Origin: Jeotgalibaca dankookensis
GTDB lineage: Bacteria; Bacillota; Bacilli; Lactobacillales; Aerococcaceae
Direction: 5' to 3'
Assembly (NCBI RefSeq): GCF_002005405.1
Contig: NZ_CP019728.1
Coordinates: forward strand, 620,001 to 684,000
Length of the DNA stretch: 64,000 nucleotides
In this document: positions 28,310 through 38,775 of the stretch, piece by piece
Position numbering within the stretch: position 1 is the first letter of the stretch
Layout of the letters: each line of letters opens with the position of its first letter
Translations under genes and position numbers: made by a program
Notes under the pieces: generated by a model
Databases searched by the model: none
What the model was told of the DNA's origin: nothing
The model's input: only the letters and a program-made list of their open reading frames with translations

Positions 28310-28334
28310 ATCCAATGTTTTTATTGGATATGAT
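28310..28334 (+). promoter_or_regulatory. inverted repeat overlapping the ruvAB promoter region
   Basis: ATCCAAT (28310-28316) and ATTGGAT (28323-28329) form a perfect 7-6-7 dyad that abuts a TATGAT -10-like hexamer (28329-28334). This is an operator-like arrangement. It does not match the SOS box seen at recA. Confidence 0.4.
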
Positions 28335-28374
28335 ATGATGATTGATAGAGATAATTGGAAGGGGAATAGGAATT

Positions 28375-28977
28375 ATGTATGAGTATATGCGTGGGAAGTT
28401 GGAAGAAATCCATCCACTCTATGTGGTTTTAGAACTTAGTGGGATTGGTTACCAAATTCTTGTAGCAAATCCATTCCGTTATTCATCGCAACTTAAACAA
28501 GAGATTCAGCTATATATTTACCAAGCCGTTCGTGAAGATAGTCAAACCTTGTATGGTTTTAAGGATTTTAAAGAAAAACAACTGTACTTGAAGCTGATAA
28601 GTGTTTCGGGTATTGGGCCAAAGAGCGGCTTATCCATATTGGCTAATGGGGATCATGAGGGGCTTATTCAGGCGATTGAAAACGAAAACAGTAAATACTT
28701 GACTAAATTCCCTGGAGTAGGTAAAAAAACAGCTTCACAAATTATTTTAGATTTGAAGGGTAAATTATCCGATCTTTTAGATGGCTCTGAACTGGACGTA
28801 AGCGAAGGATTAAATAGTCATGCTGATACATACATTAGTGAAGCCGAAGAAGCACTGCAAGGATTAGGGTATTCAACTCGTGAAGTAACGAAAATAATGC
28901 CACAACTAAAAGCAACTAATTATACAAGCACAGAAGAGGTACTTCGAGTTGCATTTAAATTATTACTTAAAGGATAG
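28375..28977 (+). CDS. ruvA: Holliday junction protein RuvA
   Basis: RuvA binds Holliday junctions as a tetramer and loads RuvB for branch migration. The protein is 200 residues from the ATG at 28375, which gives the normal N-terminus ([12 protein letters not shown]); an upstream start at 28342 would add an unrelated extension. An OB-fold N-terminal domain is followed by two helix-hairpin-helix motifs ([14 protein letters not shown] and [13 protein letters not shown]). The C-terminal three-helix domain that contacts RuvB is present ([14 protein letters not shown]). ruvB starts 14 bases after its stop. Confidence 0.96.
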   Translation: MYEYMRGKLEEIHPLYVVLELSGIGYQILVANPFRYSSQLKQEIQLYIYQAVREDSQTLYGFKDFKEKQLYLKLISVSGIGPKSGLSILANGDHEGLIQAIENENSKYLTKFPGVGKKTASQIILDLKGKLSDLLDGSELDVSEGLNSHADTYISEAEEALQGLGYSTREVTKIMPQLKATNYTSTEEVLRVAFKLLLKG

Positions 28978-28991
28978 GAAGGAGGGTAAGT

Positions 28992-30005
28992 ATGACGGAT
29001 GATTATCGCGTGATGTCAAGTGATATAAGCGACGATGGTGAAGAAGTCATTGAATTAAGTTTGCGCCCACAAACTTTAAGTGAGTATATCGGCCAAAAAA
29101 AGGTAACGGACGAGCTTAAAATATATATTGAAGCAGCAAGGTTCCGGAACGAAGCCCTCGATCACGTTCTTTTATATGGACCACCAGGACTCGGGAAAAC
29201 CACATTAGCGCGTGTAATCGCGAATGAGATGGGTGTGAATATTCATACAACGAGTGGCCCAGCAATCGAAAAGCCAGGGGATTTAATGGTTTTATTGAAT
29301 GAATTAGAAGCCGGAGACATTTTTTTTATCGATGAAATCCATCGTTTGCCGCGTATTGTAGAAGAAATTCTTTATTCGGCTATGGAAGACTACTTCGTAG
29401 ATATTATTGTGGGACAAGATGCAACTGCCCGCCCTGTTCACTTTTCTTTGCCACCTTTCACCTTAGTAGGCGCAACTACTAAAGCCGGAAGCCTTTCGGC
29501 GCCATTACGAGCCCGTTTTGGTATTGTTTTGCGAATGGACTTTTATGATGAAAAGGATTTAGAAAAGATTGTTGTTCGAACTGCAAATGTTTTAAATAGT
29601 AATATTGAAAAAGATGGTGCCATTGAAATTGCGCGACGCTCCAGAGGGACCCCGCGAATTGCGAACCGCCTCTTACGTCGAGTTCGCGATTACACACAAG
29701 TTTATGCGGATGGAATTATTTCCAACATTATGGCTGATAAGGCTTTAACTCTGTTACGAGTAGATCAAAAGGGACTGGACGCTGTAGACCGACAAATTTT
29801 GACTACTATGATTGAACACTATCAGGGTGGCCCTGTTGGAATAAGCTCAATTGCTGCCACAATAGGGGAAGATCGCGATACGATTGAAGATATGTATGAA
29901 CCATACCTTTTACAAATTGGTTTTTTAAGAAGAACACAACGGGGACGTATGGTAACTGCTTCTGCTTATGAGCATCTGGGTTACCAAATACCAAAAAATA
30001 TCTAA
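28992..30005 (+). CDS. ruvB: Holliday junction helicase motor RuvB
   Basis: RuvB is the AAA+ ring motor that pulls DNA through RuvA-bound junctions. The protein is 337 residues. Walker [10 protein letters not shown] is near 65-73, Walker B in [10 protein letters not shown], and a sensor region in [21 protein letters not shown]. The C-terminal winged helix has [23 protein letters not shown] precedes the ATG. It forms an operon with ruvA and probably queA, whose start is 30 bases downstream. Confidence 0.97.
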   Translation: MTDDYRVMSSDISDDGEEVIELSLRPQTLSEYIGQKKVTDELKIYIEAARFRNEALDHVLLYGPPGLGKTTLARVIANEMGVNIHTTSGPAIEKPGDLMVLLNELEAGDIFFIDEIHRLPRIVEEILYSAMEDYFVDIIVGQDATARPVHFSLPPFTLVGATTKAGSLSAPLRARFGIVLRMDFYDEKDLEKIVVRTANVLNSNIEKDGAIEIARRSRGTPRIANRLLRRVRDYTQVYADGIISNIMADKALTLLRVDQKGLDAVDRQILTTMIEHYQGGPVGISSIAATIGEDRDTIEDMYEPYLLQIGFLRRTQRGRMVTASAYEHLGYQIPKNI

Positions 30006-30035
30006 TAAACTTAATCAAGAAAATGAGGAATAGAT

Positions 30036-31082
30036 GTGAAGACAAGTGATTTTGACTTTGATTTACCGGAAGAATTGATAGCTCAAGTACCTTTGAAAGA
30101 TCGTACTTCATCGCGTTTACTACTTTTAGATTCAGATACAGGACAGATAGAAGATAGCCATTTTCCATCTATTTTGGATGAATTAAAAGCAGGTGATGCT
30201 TTAGTCCTAAACAACACGCGCGTCTTACCCGCACGACTACATGGTGTTAAACCAGATACAGGAGCTCATATGGAAGTATTGCTTTTAAACAATACTGAAG
30301 GTGATCGCTGGGAAACTCTCGTAAAACCCGCTAAACGTGCCAAAGTAGGGACTGTTCTGTCTTTTGGGAAAGGCCAGTTAATAGCAGTCGTAAAAGAAGT
30401 TTTGGATCACGGAGGAAGGATTATTGAATTCCAATATGAGGGGATTTTCTTAGAGATTTTAGAAGCACTAGGCGAAATGCCACTACCACCTTATATTAAA
30501 GAGAAATTAGATGATGCAGAGCGTTATCAAACGGTCTACGCAAAAGAAAACGGTTCAGCAGCAGCACCAACAGCAGGGTTGCATTTTACAAAAGAATTAA
30601 TAGCCCAAGCAGAAGCAAAAGGGGTACAAATTGTTTATTTAACCTTGCATGTCGGACTAGGGACGTTTCGTCCGGTATCTGTAGAGGATTTAGATAGCCA
30701 TGAAATGCACTCTGAATTCTATGAGCTTTCTGAAGAATCTGCTCAAAAATTAAAAGAAGTTAAACAGACAGGTGGACGTATTATTGCAGTAGGAACGACT
30801 TCTATCCGTACTTTAGAAACAATTGGAACCAAATTCAACGGTGAAATCAAGGCAGACAGTGGCTGGACGGATATTTTTATTTCGCCTGGCTATACGTTTA
30901 AACTGGTAGATGGCTTTATTACTAATTTTCATTTGCCAAAATCGACTTTAATCATGCTAGTGAGTGCCTTTGCTGGACGTGAACGTGTTCTTGAGGCTTA
31001 TGAGCATGCAGTAAGAGAAAAGTACCGTTTCTTTAGTTTTGGAGATGCGATGTTTGTCAAACCTAAGTCAGAATCCATATAA
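30036..31082 (+). CDS. queA: S-adenosylmethionine:tRNA ribosyltransferase-isomerase QueA
   Basis: QueA moves the ribosyl group of S-adenosylmethionine onto preQ1-modified tRNA to make epoxyqueuosine. The protein is 348 residues. It begins at a GTG with GAGGAA upstream, giving the usual [16 protein letters not shown] start. Further hallmarks are [20 protein letters not shown], and the C-terminal [18 protein letters not shown]. The ruvAB-queA order is conserved in Bacillota. A strong terminator follows. tgt, the usual next gene, is not here; the adjoining genes are a small membrane protein and dnaE. Confidence 0.96.
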   Translation: MKTSDFDFDLPEELIAQVPLKDRTSSRLLLLDSDTGQIEDSHFPSILDELKAGDALVLNNTRVLPARLHGVKPDTGAHMEVLLLNNTEGDRWETLVKPAKRAKVGTVLSFGKGQLIAVVKEVLDHGGRIIEFQYEGIFLEILEALGEMPLPPYIKEKLDDAERYQTVYAKENGSAAAPTAGLHFTKELIAQAEAKGVQIVYLTLHVGLGTFRPVSVEDLDSHEMHSEFYELSEESAQKLKEVKQTGGRIIAVGTTSIRTLETIGTKFNGEIKADSGWTDIFISPGYTFKLVDGFITNFHLPKSTLIMLVSAFAGRERVLEAYEHAVREKYRFFSFGDAMFVKPKSESI

Positions 31083-31130
31083 AAAAGGAACCGCCTTTGA
31101 GTCTTAACTCAAATAGCGGTTCCTTTTAAG
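31083..31130. terminator. terminator between queA and the DUF2929 gene
   Basis: AAAGGAACCGC pairs with GCGGTTCCTTT, and an inner TTTGAG/CTCAAA extends the stem with a small bulge. A and T runs flank it, so it can serve the two convergent genes. Confidence 0.88.
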
Positions 31131-31144
31131 CACTGATTGAAAAA

Positions 31145-31327
31145 TTAAACATTTGCACTTTTACTCTTAGGGAATATTTCTGTAATAGCGATAACAATTA
31201 GAGCTACAAATAAACCTAGAATAGAGGCTCCCACAAAGTTATAAGCATTTCCTTCTAGTGCACTCCCTATATAAAAAGCAACTTGACCTAAAATAAATCC
31301 CCAAATTAATGTTACGATATATTTCAT
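31145..31327 (-). CDS. DUF2929 small membrane protein (YjzD-like)
   Basis: This 60-residue protein consists almost wholly of two hydrophobic helices (about 3-23 and 32-53, MKYIVTLIWGFILGQVAFYIGSAL and VGASILGLFVALIVIAITEIF) with a short basic end (PKSKSANV). The pattern fits DUF2929, which includes B. subtilis YjzD. The ATG at 31327 has AGAAGGTG upstream and is preferred over GTG at 31336. It is transcribed away from dnaE. The function is unknown. Confidence 0.8.
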   Translation of the reverse strand: MKYIVTLIWGFILGQVAFYIGSALEGNAYNFVGASILGLFVALIVIAITEIFPKSKSANV

Positions 31328-31458
31328 GTTTTGCACCTTCTCTCACACTATATTGTAACACTTTTCAATAATAACTCAAGATAATATTAAACAGAATGGC
31401 TATTTAATCGGTGCGTATTCGTATATACTAGATTTGTATAGGAAGGAGGAGAGGTACG

Positions 31459-34400
31459 GTGTCATTCGTCCATCTTCAAGTAATTAGCCATTATTCCCTG
31501 CTCCAAACCACAACGTCTTTAGAAGATCTAGTCCGACTTTCTAAAGAAAGAGGATACCAAGCAATTGCCTTAACAGATTACAATTACTTGTATGGGCAGC
31601 TAGATTTTTTTAAATTATGTAAAAAATATAAAATAAAACCCATAATAGGCGTTCAAATAGAATTACCAGGTATTATTCAAACAGACAGAGAATTCCCTCT
31701 CGTTATACTGGCTAAAAATGACAAGGGATATAGAAATTTGATGGCATTATCAACCTTGAAGTCAAAAGGTGATATGCTTACTTTCAAAAAAGTTTTACAA
31801 GAAGGTATGGCAGATCTTATTGCTATTACTCCAGGTAAAACGGGAGAGATTGAGTGGTTTTTAAATCAAAATGAGATAGAAAAAGCCCAAGAAATAGCAC
31901 TTTACTGGAAAAAAACATTTGAAAGAGAACAATTTCTTTTAGGAATTCAAGTATATAAGAGCATTCAAAATTTAATTCTACCTTTGAAACGGTTAGGAGA
32001 AAAGACAGGTATCCCAACTATCGCCATGGGAGATGTCCGTTACTTGAATGCTGATGATTATTTCAGTACGAAAGTTCTACAAGCAATCGGCAAAGGCGAA
32101 CAAATTGAAATAAAAGAAGAAGCTCTAACGGGTCAACACTATTTAAGAGAGGCCACGGAAACATTAGCACTTTTTTCAAAATGGGATTTGGAAAAAGAAG
32201 CGGCTATGACCGTCAAAGTGGCAGAGGCGATTCACATAAATATTCCCTTACATCAAAACCTATTGCCACGCTATCCCATCCCAAAAGAAACCACTACGCA
32301 AAACTATTTAAAAGATCTGTGTAGGGAAGGGCTTAAAAATAGAGTGCCTAGTGCGGGAGAAGAGTACTTTAAACGGCTCAATTATGAATTATCAGTTATT
32401 CACGATATGGGTTTTGATGATTATTTTTTAATTGTTTGGGACGTTATGGATTACGCGCGTCGCAAAAAAATATTACCCGGTGCTGGGAGAGGGTCTGCAG
32501 CCGGTTCTTTAGTTGCTTACGCATTGAATATCACTCATGTGGACCCAATTCGATATGCCTTGCTATTTGAGCGGTTTTTAAATAAAGCACGTTATACGTT
32601 GCCAGATATTGACCTTGACTTTCCAGATGACCGTCGTGATGAAGTCTTACATTACGTCCAACATAAATATGGGGAGGACCACGTTGCTCAGATTATTACC
32701 TTTGGGACACTGGCAGCGAAGATGTCTCTACGTGATACTGCCCGTGTGTTTGGACTGACTACGCAAGAAGCGGGAAGATGGTCGGCGGCAATCCCTAATC
32801 AATTGGGAATCAATTTAAAAGAGTCCTTTAGAAAATCATCAGGCTTACAAAAATTGATTGAAGAATCTCCAAAAAACAAATTATTATTTGAAACAGCCCA
32901 AAAAATTGAAGGATCTCCTCGACACATTTCAACGCATGCAGCAGGGGTAGTTATAAGCGATCGTTCCTTGGTTGATTTGATTCCGCTTCAATATCGCGAG
33001 GGAGAACTTCTCCTCACTCAGTATCCTATGGGGAATGTTGAAGAAATTGGCTTATTGAAAATGGATTTTTTAGGTTTAAAAAACTTAACCATTTTAAATA
33101 ACGCCATTCAGCTAGCAGAGGAACAAGCACACCTATCAATCGATATATTTGCTCTGCCAACCGATGATCAAGAAACCATGAACCTATTTAAGAGAGCCGA
33201 TACAAATGGGATTTTTCAATTTGAATCAGCTGGTATTCGAAATGTTTTACGTCGACTTGGGCCAGAAAACATTGAAGATTTAGTAGCTGTTAATGCTTTA
33301 TATCGACCTGGTCCAATGGAGCAAATAGAAGCATTTATCAATCGTAAAAAAGGCAAAGAAGCAATCGTTTACCCGCATCCTAATCTAGAACCTATTCTGA
33401 AAGTCACTTACGGAATTATGGTATATCAAGAACAAGTTATGCAGGTGGCATCAAAATTAGCTGGGTTTACACTTGGTGAAGCAGATATTTTGCGCCGTGC
33501 AATCGGGAAAAAGCACAAAGAAACGATTGATCAAGAGCGTGATCATTTTATTACAGGCGCCCTAGAAAATGGCTATGACCAGAGTACAGCGATACAAGTA
33601 TATGACTATATAGAACGTTTTGCGAACTATGGATTTAACCGTTCCCATTCGGTTGCCTATTCATTCATTGCTTATCAGATGGCTTATATGAAGACTCATT
33701 ACCCCGTCGCTTTTTTTGCTGCTTTATTAAATTCGATTAACCCTCATTCTGATAAGATGAATGATTATATTTTAGATATAAAAAAACATCATTTAGAGAC
33801 GCTTCACCCTGATATTAATGAGAGCATTTGGAATTTTTCAGTACAAAATGGCAAAATACAGTTTGGTTTAGGTAGTATCAAAGGTTTAAGACGGGATTTT
33901 ATTCAAGCTATTTTAAAAGAGAGAAAAGCATCCGGACCTTATAAACATTTTGTACAGTTCTTGAGGCGCTTACCTGAAAAATGGTTAAAATCAGAACTGA
34001 TTGAACCGCTTATTTTCAGTGGTGTTTTTGATTCTTTTGGATACAACCGTGCGACACTTTGTCAATCTTTACCAGGGATGCTTACAAGTATTGCTTACAG
34101 TGGGAATAATATTGGACTATTTCAGGTACTGGAACCTAAGTATATTTTAAGTGAAGAATTGTCACCCATTCAGTTGGCTGAAAAAGAAGAAGAGTACTTA
34201 GGTTTTTCTCTTAGAGGGCACCCAATTGATGCATATGATTACCTGTACGCACAAGAAGGCTTAAAATATATTAGTGAATTAGAAGCTTCACGACCTGAAC
34301 AAATCATGGGATTATTAAAAGAAATTAAAAGGATACAAACGAAAAAAGGAGATGCCATGGCATTCTTAACGGTTACCGATAGTTCAGGCGTTTTGAGCGT

Positions 34401-34788
34401 GACAGTCTTTCCAGAATTGTATCGCCGCTATTTAAAAATATTAAAAGAAGGGCGTTTACTTGTTTTAAATGGTAAACTCGATGTTAAACGCGGAAAAGAT
34501 CATGAATCATTTATTGTTAAATCAATAACAGAGTTAGAAGAATTTGTTCATAAAAGCCAAGAAAAATCAAAGAAATGTTATATTCGGTTAACACCAGAGA
34601 ATAAAAAGCAATTTGAAGAAGTGGGCTTATTATTGAAAAAACACCCCGGAGAAACACTGGTTATCGTTGTTGATACAATCAGTAATCGTACAATATTAAT
34701 GGACAAAACTTACTGTTTCAATTATTCTGAAGAAGTGGCAAGATCACTTGAATTACTAGTAGGTAAGTCTAATTTTATTTTAAAATGA
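31459..34788 (+). CDS. dnaE: DNA polymerase III alpha subunit DnaE
   Basis: This is a replicative DNA polymerase of 1109 residues, the DnaE form that extends RNA primers beside PolC in Bacillota. A PHP domain occupies about 1-270. The catalytic palm has the three-aspartate motif PDIDLDF at 382-388 (Asp383, 385, 387), preceded by GAGRGSAAGSLVAYAL. Fingers and a helix-hairpin-helix region follow, then an OB-fold near 960-1030 (GLLKEIKRIQTKKGDAMAFLTVTD). GTG is the start, with GGAGGAGAGG upstream. pfkA follows, an order conserved in many Bacillota. Confidence 0.95.
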   Translation: MSFVHLQVISHYSLLQTTTSLEDLVRLSKERGYQAIALTDYNYLYGQLDFFKLCKKYKIKPIIGVQIELPGIIQTDREFPLVILAKNDKGYRNLMALSTLKSKGDMLTFKKVLQEGMADLIAITPGKTGEIEWFLNQNEIEKAQEIALYWKKTFEREQFLLGIQVYKSIQNLILPLKRLGEKTGIPTIAMGDVRYLNADDYFSTKVLQAIGKGEQIEIKEEALTGQHYLREATETLALFSKWDLEKEAAMTVKVAEAIHINIPLHQNLLPRYPIPKETTTQNYLKDLCREGLKNRVPSAGEEYFKRLNYELSVIHDMGFDDYFLIVWDVMDYARRKKILPGAGRGSAAGSLVAYALNITHVDPIRYALLFERFLNKARYTLPDIDLDFPDDRRDEVLHYVQHKYGEDHVAQIITFGTLAAKMSLRDTARVFGLTTQEAGRWSAAIPNQLGINLKESFRKSSGLQKLIEESPKNKLLFETAQKIEGSPRHISTHAAGVVISDRSLVDLIPLQYREGELLLTQYPMGNVEEIGLLKMDFLGLKNLTILNNAIQLAEEQAHLSIDIFALPTDDQETMNLFKRADTNGIFQFESAGIRNVLRRLGPENIEDLVAVNALYRPGPMEQIEAFINRKKGKEAIVYPHPNLEPILKVTYGIMVYQEQVMQVASKLAGFTLGEADILRRAIGKKHKETIDQERDHFITGALENGYDQSTAIQVYDYIERFANYGFNRSHSVAYSFIAYQMAYMKTHYPVAFFAALLNSINPHSDKMNDYILDIKKHHLETLHPDINESIWNFSVQNGKIQFGLGSIKGLRRDFIQAILKERKASGPYKHFVQFLRRLPEKWLKSELIEPLIFSGVFDSFGYNRATLCQSLPGMLTSIAYSGNNIGLFQVLEPKYILSEELSPIQLAEKEEEYLGFSLRGHPIDAYDYLYAQEGLKYISELEASRPEQIMGLLKEIKRIQTKKGDAMAFLTVTDSSGVLSVTVFPELYRRYLKILKEGRLLVLNGKLDVKRGKDHESFIVKSITELEEFVHKSQEKSKKCYIRLTPENKKQFEEVGLLLKKHPGETLVIVVDTISNRTILMDKTYCFNYSEEVARSLELLVGKSNFILK

Positions 34789-34797
34789 CGATTTTGA

Positions 34798-34813
34798 TTG
34801 TTATCGATAACAA
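34798..34813. promoter_or_regulatory. CcpA-type catabolite responsive element (cre)
   Basis: TTGTTATCGATAACAA is a perfect 16-base palindrome. Its core agrees with the cre consensus TGWAANCGNTNWCA at all but one position. The centre is about 68 bases upstream of the likely pfkA-pyk transcription start, a place typical of CcpA activation. Confidence 0.7.
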
Positions 34814-34858
34814 GAATGTAAACTTTTGTCATTTTTAAAAGATTTCTACATAAAAAAG

Positions 34859-34867
34859 TGTTAAAAT
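34859..34867 (+). promoter_or_regulatory. extended -10 promoter for pfkA-pyk
   Basis: TG-T-TAAAAT (hexamer 34862-34867) predicts a start near 34874. The leader to pfkA is about 68 bases. Confidence 0.6.
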
Positions 34868-34908
34868 GAGTAGTGATTTGGTAGAACATTACCTGAAAAT
34901 ATAAATAG

Positions 34909-35904
<996 letters not shown>

Positions 35905-35938
35905 TTTTTACTTATAAACGAAAAGAGGAGTTTTATAT

Positions 35939-37696
35939 ATGAAAAAAACGAAGATTGTATGTACGATTGGACCTGCAAGTGAATCATTAGACACGCTGAT
36001 TACCCTTATAGAATCGGGTATGAATGTTGCACGTTTAAATTTTTCCCATGGTGACCATGAAGAACATCTAGCACGTATCAAAAACATCCGCGAAGCATCT
36101 CGTATTACTGGTAAAATGGTTGGGATTCTCTTAGATACAAAAGGCCCAGAAATTCGTACCCATAATATGAAAGAGGGTAGTGTAGAATTAATTTCTGGAC
36201 AAACCATACGTATTTCTATGACAGAAGTTGAAGGAACGAAGGATGTTTTTTCAATTACATACCCCGGACTAATTAATGACGTTGTTGTAGGGGATCACAT
36301 TCTGCTGGATGATGGGTTAGTGGATTTAGAAGTTACTGAACTCGATCAAGAAAATGATCATATTGTAACAGTTGTAAAAAACTCGGGTCTTTTAAAAAAT
36401 AAAAAAGGTGTCAATGTTCCGGGTGTTTCAACAGACCTCCCAGGTATTACAGAAAAAGATGCAAGTGATATTGAATTCGGTATTGCCAATGATGTTGACT
36501 TTATTGCAGCCAGCTTTGTTCGTCGCGCTAGCGATGTTTTAGCTATCACTGAAATTTTAGAAAAACATGATGCAACCAACATTCAAATTATTCCAAAAAT
36601 AGAAAACCAAGAAGGTATGGATAATATAGACGAAATCCTTAAGGTTTCTCATGGTTTAATGGTCGCACGTGGAGACTTAGGAGTAGAAATTCCAACTGAA
36701 GATGTTCCAATTGCTCAAAAATTACTTATCCAAAAGTGTAATGCTTTAGGTAAACCAGTTATTACAGCTACGCAAATGTTAGACTCTATGCAACGCAATC
36801 CGCGTCCTACAAGAGCAGAAGCAGGAGACGTTGCAAATGCAATTTTTGATGGAACAGATGCAGTTATGCTTTCTGGTGAAACAGCAGCAGGAGATTATCC
36901 AGTTGAATCTGTTCAAATGATGGCTTCAATTGCCTTACGGACTGAAGAAGCGCTTGTGGGTCAAGATTCCTTTACGCTTAAAGCTTATTCAAACACAGAT
37001 ATGGCGGAAGCGATTAGTCAATCGGTTGGTCATACAGCGCGTAACTTAAATATTCAAACAATTGTGGCCGCTACTGAATCGGGTCATACAGCACGAATGA
37101 TTTCTAAGTATCGTCCAAAAGCCCATATTGTGGCAGTGACCTTTACAGAAAGTCAAGCACGTGGGTTATCATTGTCTTATGGTGTTTATCCGTATGTGAC
37201 AGAAAAACCAGACTCAACAGATGAAATGATGGATTTGGCTACAATTGTGGCTAAAGAGAGTGGTTTCGCTAAAGAAGGCGATCTAATTATCATTACTGCG
37301 GGTGTTCCTGTTGGCGAACGTGGTACTACAAACTTGATGAAGATTCAGCTGATTGGATCAAAATTAGCAACGGGTCAAGGAGTTGGAAACCAATCGGTTA
37401 TTGGTAAAGCTGTAGTAGCACTATCCGCTGAAGAAGCAAATAGAAACGCAACAGAAGATTGTATCTTAGTAGTTAAGACAACTGATCGAGACTATATGCC
37501 GGCTATTGAAAAAGCAAGTGCCATTGTAGTCGAAGCTGGAGGTTTAACGAGCCATGCAGCTGTTATTGCGATTGCGCAAGGTATTCCTGTTATAGTAGGA
37601 GCGCAAGATATAACCAATCTTGTAACAGACGGGGAAATTATAACAGCCGATTCTCGCCGTGGTATCATTTACCGAGGAGCAACTACTGCTATCTAA
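35939..37696 (+). CDS. pyk: pyruvate kinase with C-terminal PEP-utiliser domain
   Basis: Pyruvate kinase transfers phosphate from phosphoenolpyruvate to ADP. The protein is 585 residues, longer than the usual 470. The catalytic barrel has [35 protein letters not shown] and [11 protein letters not shown]. After the regulatory domain, an extra C-terminal domain (about 505-585, with [21 protein letters not shown]) resembles the phosphohistidine domain of PEP-utilising enzymes. This extension is known from Bacillus and Geobacillus enzymes. GAGGAG stands before the ATG, and the gene shares the pfkA promoter. Confidence 0.97.
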   Translation: MKKTKIVCTIGPASESLDTLITLIESGMNVARLNFSHGDHEEHLARIKNIREASRITGKMVGILLDTKGPEIRTHNMKEGSVELISGQTIRISMTEVEGTKDVFSITYPGLINDVVVGDHILLDDGLVDLEVTELDQENDHIVTVVKNSGLLKNKKGVNVPGVSTDLPGITEKDASDIEFGIANDVDFIAASFVRRASDVLAITEILEKHDATNIQIIPKIENQEGMDNIDEILKVSHGLMVARGDLGVEIPTEDVPIAQKLLIQKCNALGKPVITATQMLDSMQRNPRPTRAEAGDVANAIFDGTDAVMLSGETAAGDYPVESVQMMASIALRTEEALVGQDSFTLKAYSNTDMAEAISQSVGHTARNLNIQTIVAATESGHTARMISKYRPKAHIVAVTFTESQARGLSLSYGVYPYVTEKPDSTDEMMDLATIVAKESGFAKEGDLIIITAGVPVGERGTTNLMKIQLIGSKLATGQGVGNQSVIGKAVVALSAEEANRNATEDCILVVKTTDRDYMPAIEKASAIVVEAGGLTSHAAVIAIAQGIPVIVGAQDITNLVTDGEIITADSRRGIIYRGATTAI

Positions 37697-37712
37697 TCAT
37701 ATAAATTGATTG

Positions 37713-37757
37713 AAACTGAGAAGAACACTTTTAGTGTCATCTTCTCAGTTTTTATTT
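37713..37757 (+). terminator. terminator after pyk
   Basis: AAACTGAGAAG (37713-37723) pairs with CTTCTCAGTTT (37741-37751), with an inner ACACT/AGTGT stem, followed by T. Confidence 0.9.
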
Positions 37758-37796
37758 ATACGAAATGATTTTAAAGATAACATTTGAAAAGTTATA

Positions 37797-37805
37797 TGTT
37801 AAAAT
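37797..37805 (+). promoter_or_regulatory. extended -10 promoter for cvfB
   Basis: TG-T-TAAAAT (hexamer 37800-37805) lies between the pyk terminator and cvfB and predicts a leader of about 70 bases. Confidence 0.6.
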
Positions 37806-37842
37806 AAAAGCAGACACATTTCGGCCTAAGTGTAGAATAAAT

Positions 37843-37870
37843 AAGAGGATCCTCAGATATGGATCCGCTT
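37843..37870 (+). promoter_or_regulatory. stem-loop next to the cvfB ribosome site
   Basis: AAGAGGATCC (37843-37852) and GGATCCGCTT (37861-37870) form a 10-bp stem with one mismatch and an 8-base loop. It ends directly before GGAGG (37871-37875). There is no T run, so it is not a terminator. Confidence 0.55.
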
Positions 37871-37883
37871 GGAGGAAAGATAG

Positions 37884-38756
37884 ATGAATAAAGATTTGGG
37901 AACCGTCATAACAGCGCTTATTACTGACGAAAATGAACAAGCTTTTTTTGCTCAAAAAAATGGTGTCACTTATCGCTTGAATAAAAGTGAAGAAAACGAC
38001 CAGTTGCAAATTGGTGATACGGTAGAGGGTTTTGCCTATGAATCAATGAAAAAAGATTTAACAATTACACCTACAATACCAAATAGTCAAGTTGACCAAT
38101 ATGGGTGGGGAACAGTTGTAGATGTACGCAAAGACTTAGGCGTTTTTGTTGATATTGGTTTACCTGATAAAGAAATTGTCGTTTCATTGGACTATTTATC
38201 AGATATAAAAAGTTTATGGCCTAAAAAAGGTGATCAATTAATGATTGCTTTAACCGTAGATGAAAAAGATCGTATTTGGGGAGAGTTGGCTGATGAAGAG
38301 GTCATGCGTTCAATTTCCAAAATCCCTCAAGCTGACGGTTGGCAAAATAAAGATGTTACCGGAACGGTATATCGTTTGAAGATGGTAGGAACTTTTGTCC
38401 TAACCGATGATTATCATATTGGTTTCATCCATCCAACAGAACGGGAAGTAGAGCCGCGTTTAGGTGAAAAAGTACAGGCACGTGTGATTGGGGTTAGCCC
38501 ACATGGTATGTTAAATCTATCACTTAAACCACGTGTTCATGAAGCTTTAGAAGGGGATGCTCAAATGATTTTGACCTTACTTGAACAAAGTCCGACGCAT
38601 TCATTACCTTACTATGATAAAAGTGATCCAGACACAATCCGTGATTATTTTGGGATTAGTAAAGCTCAGTTCAAACGGGCGCTGGGCAGATTGATGAAAG
38701 AAAAATTAATTGTCCAAGAGGATGGACAAACAAAGTTAATCAAAAATAAAGAGTAA
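37884..38756 (+). CDS. cvfB: S1-domain RNA-binding protein CvfB
   Basis: This 290-residue protein is related to B. subtilis YitL and S. aureus CvfB, which binds RNA and affects expression of virulence factors. Two S1-like OB-folds are evident (about 70-130, GWGTVVDVRKDLGVFVDIGLPDKEIVV, and about 145-215). A weaker one lies at the N-terminus. A C-terminal winged helix (about 230-290, DYFGISKAQFKRALGRLMKEKLI) follows. GGAGG lies before the ATG and directly after a stem-loop. xerD begins 19 bases after its stop and may be co-transcribed. Confidence 0.88.
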   Translation: MNKDLGTVITALITDENEQAFFAQKNGVTYRLNKSEENDQLQIGDTVEGFAYESMKKDLTITPTIPNSQVDQYGWGTVVDVRKDLGVFVDIGLPDKEIVVSLDYLSDIKSLWPKKGDQLMIALTVDEKDRIWGELADEEVMRSISKIPQADGWQNKDVTGTVYRLKMVGTFVLTDDYHIGFIHPTEREVEPRLGEKVQARVIGVSPHGMLNLSLKPRVHEALEGDAQMILTLLEQSPTHSLPYYDKSDPDTIRDYFGISKAQFKRALGRLMKEKLIVQEDGQTKLIKNKE

Positions 38757-38775
38757 GTAAAAGTAGGTTTCAAAT

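Noticed and set aside
29806-30168. Minus-strand frame of 120 codons across the ruvB-queA junction
   Set aside because: It overlaps two well-supported genes and has no recognisable domain.
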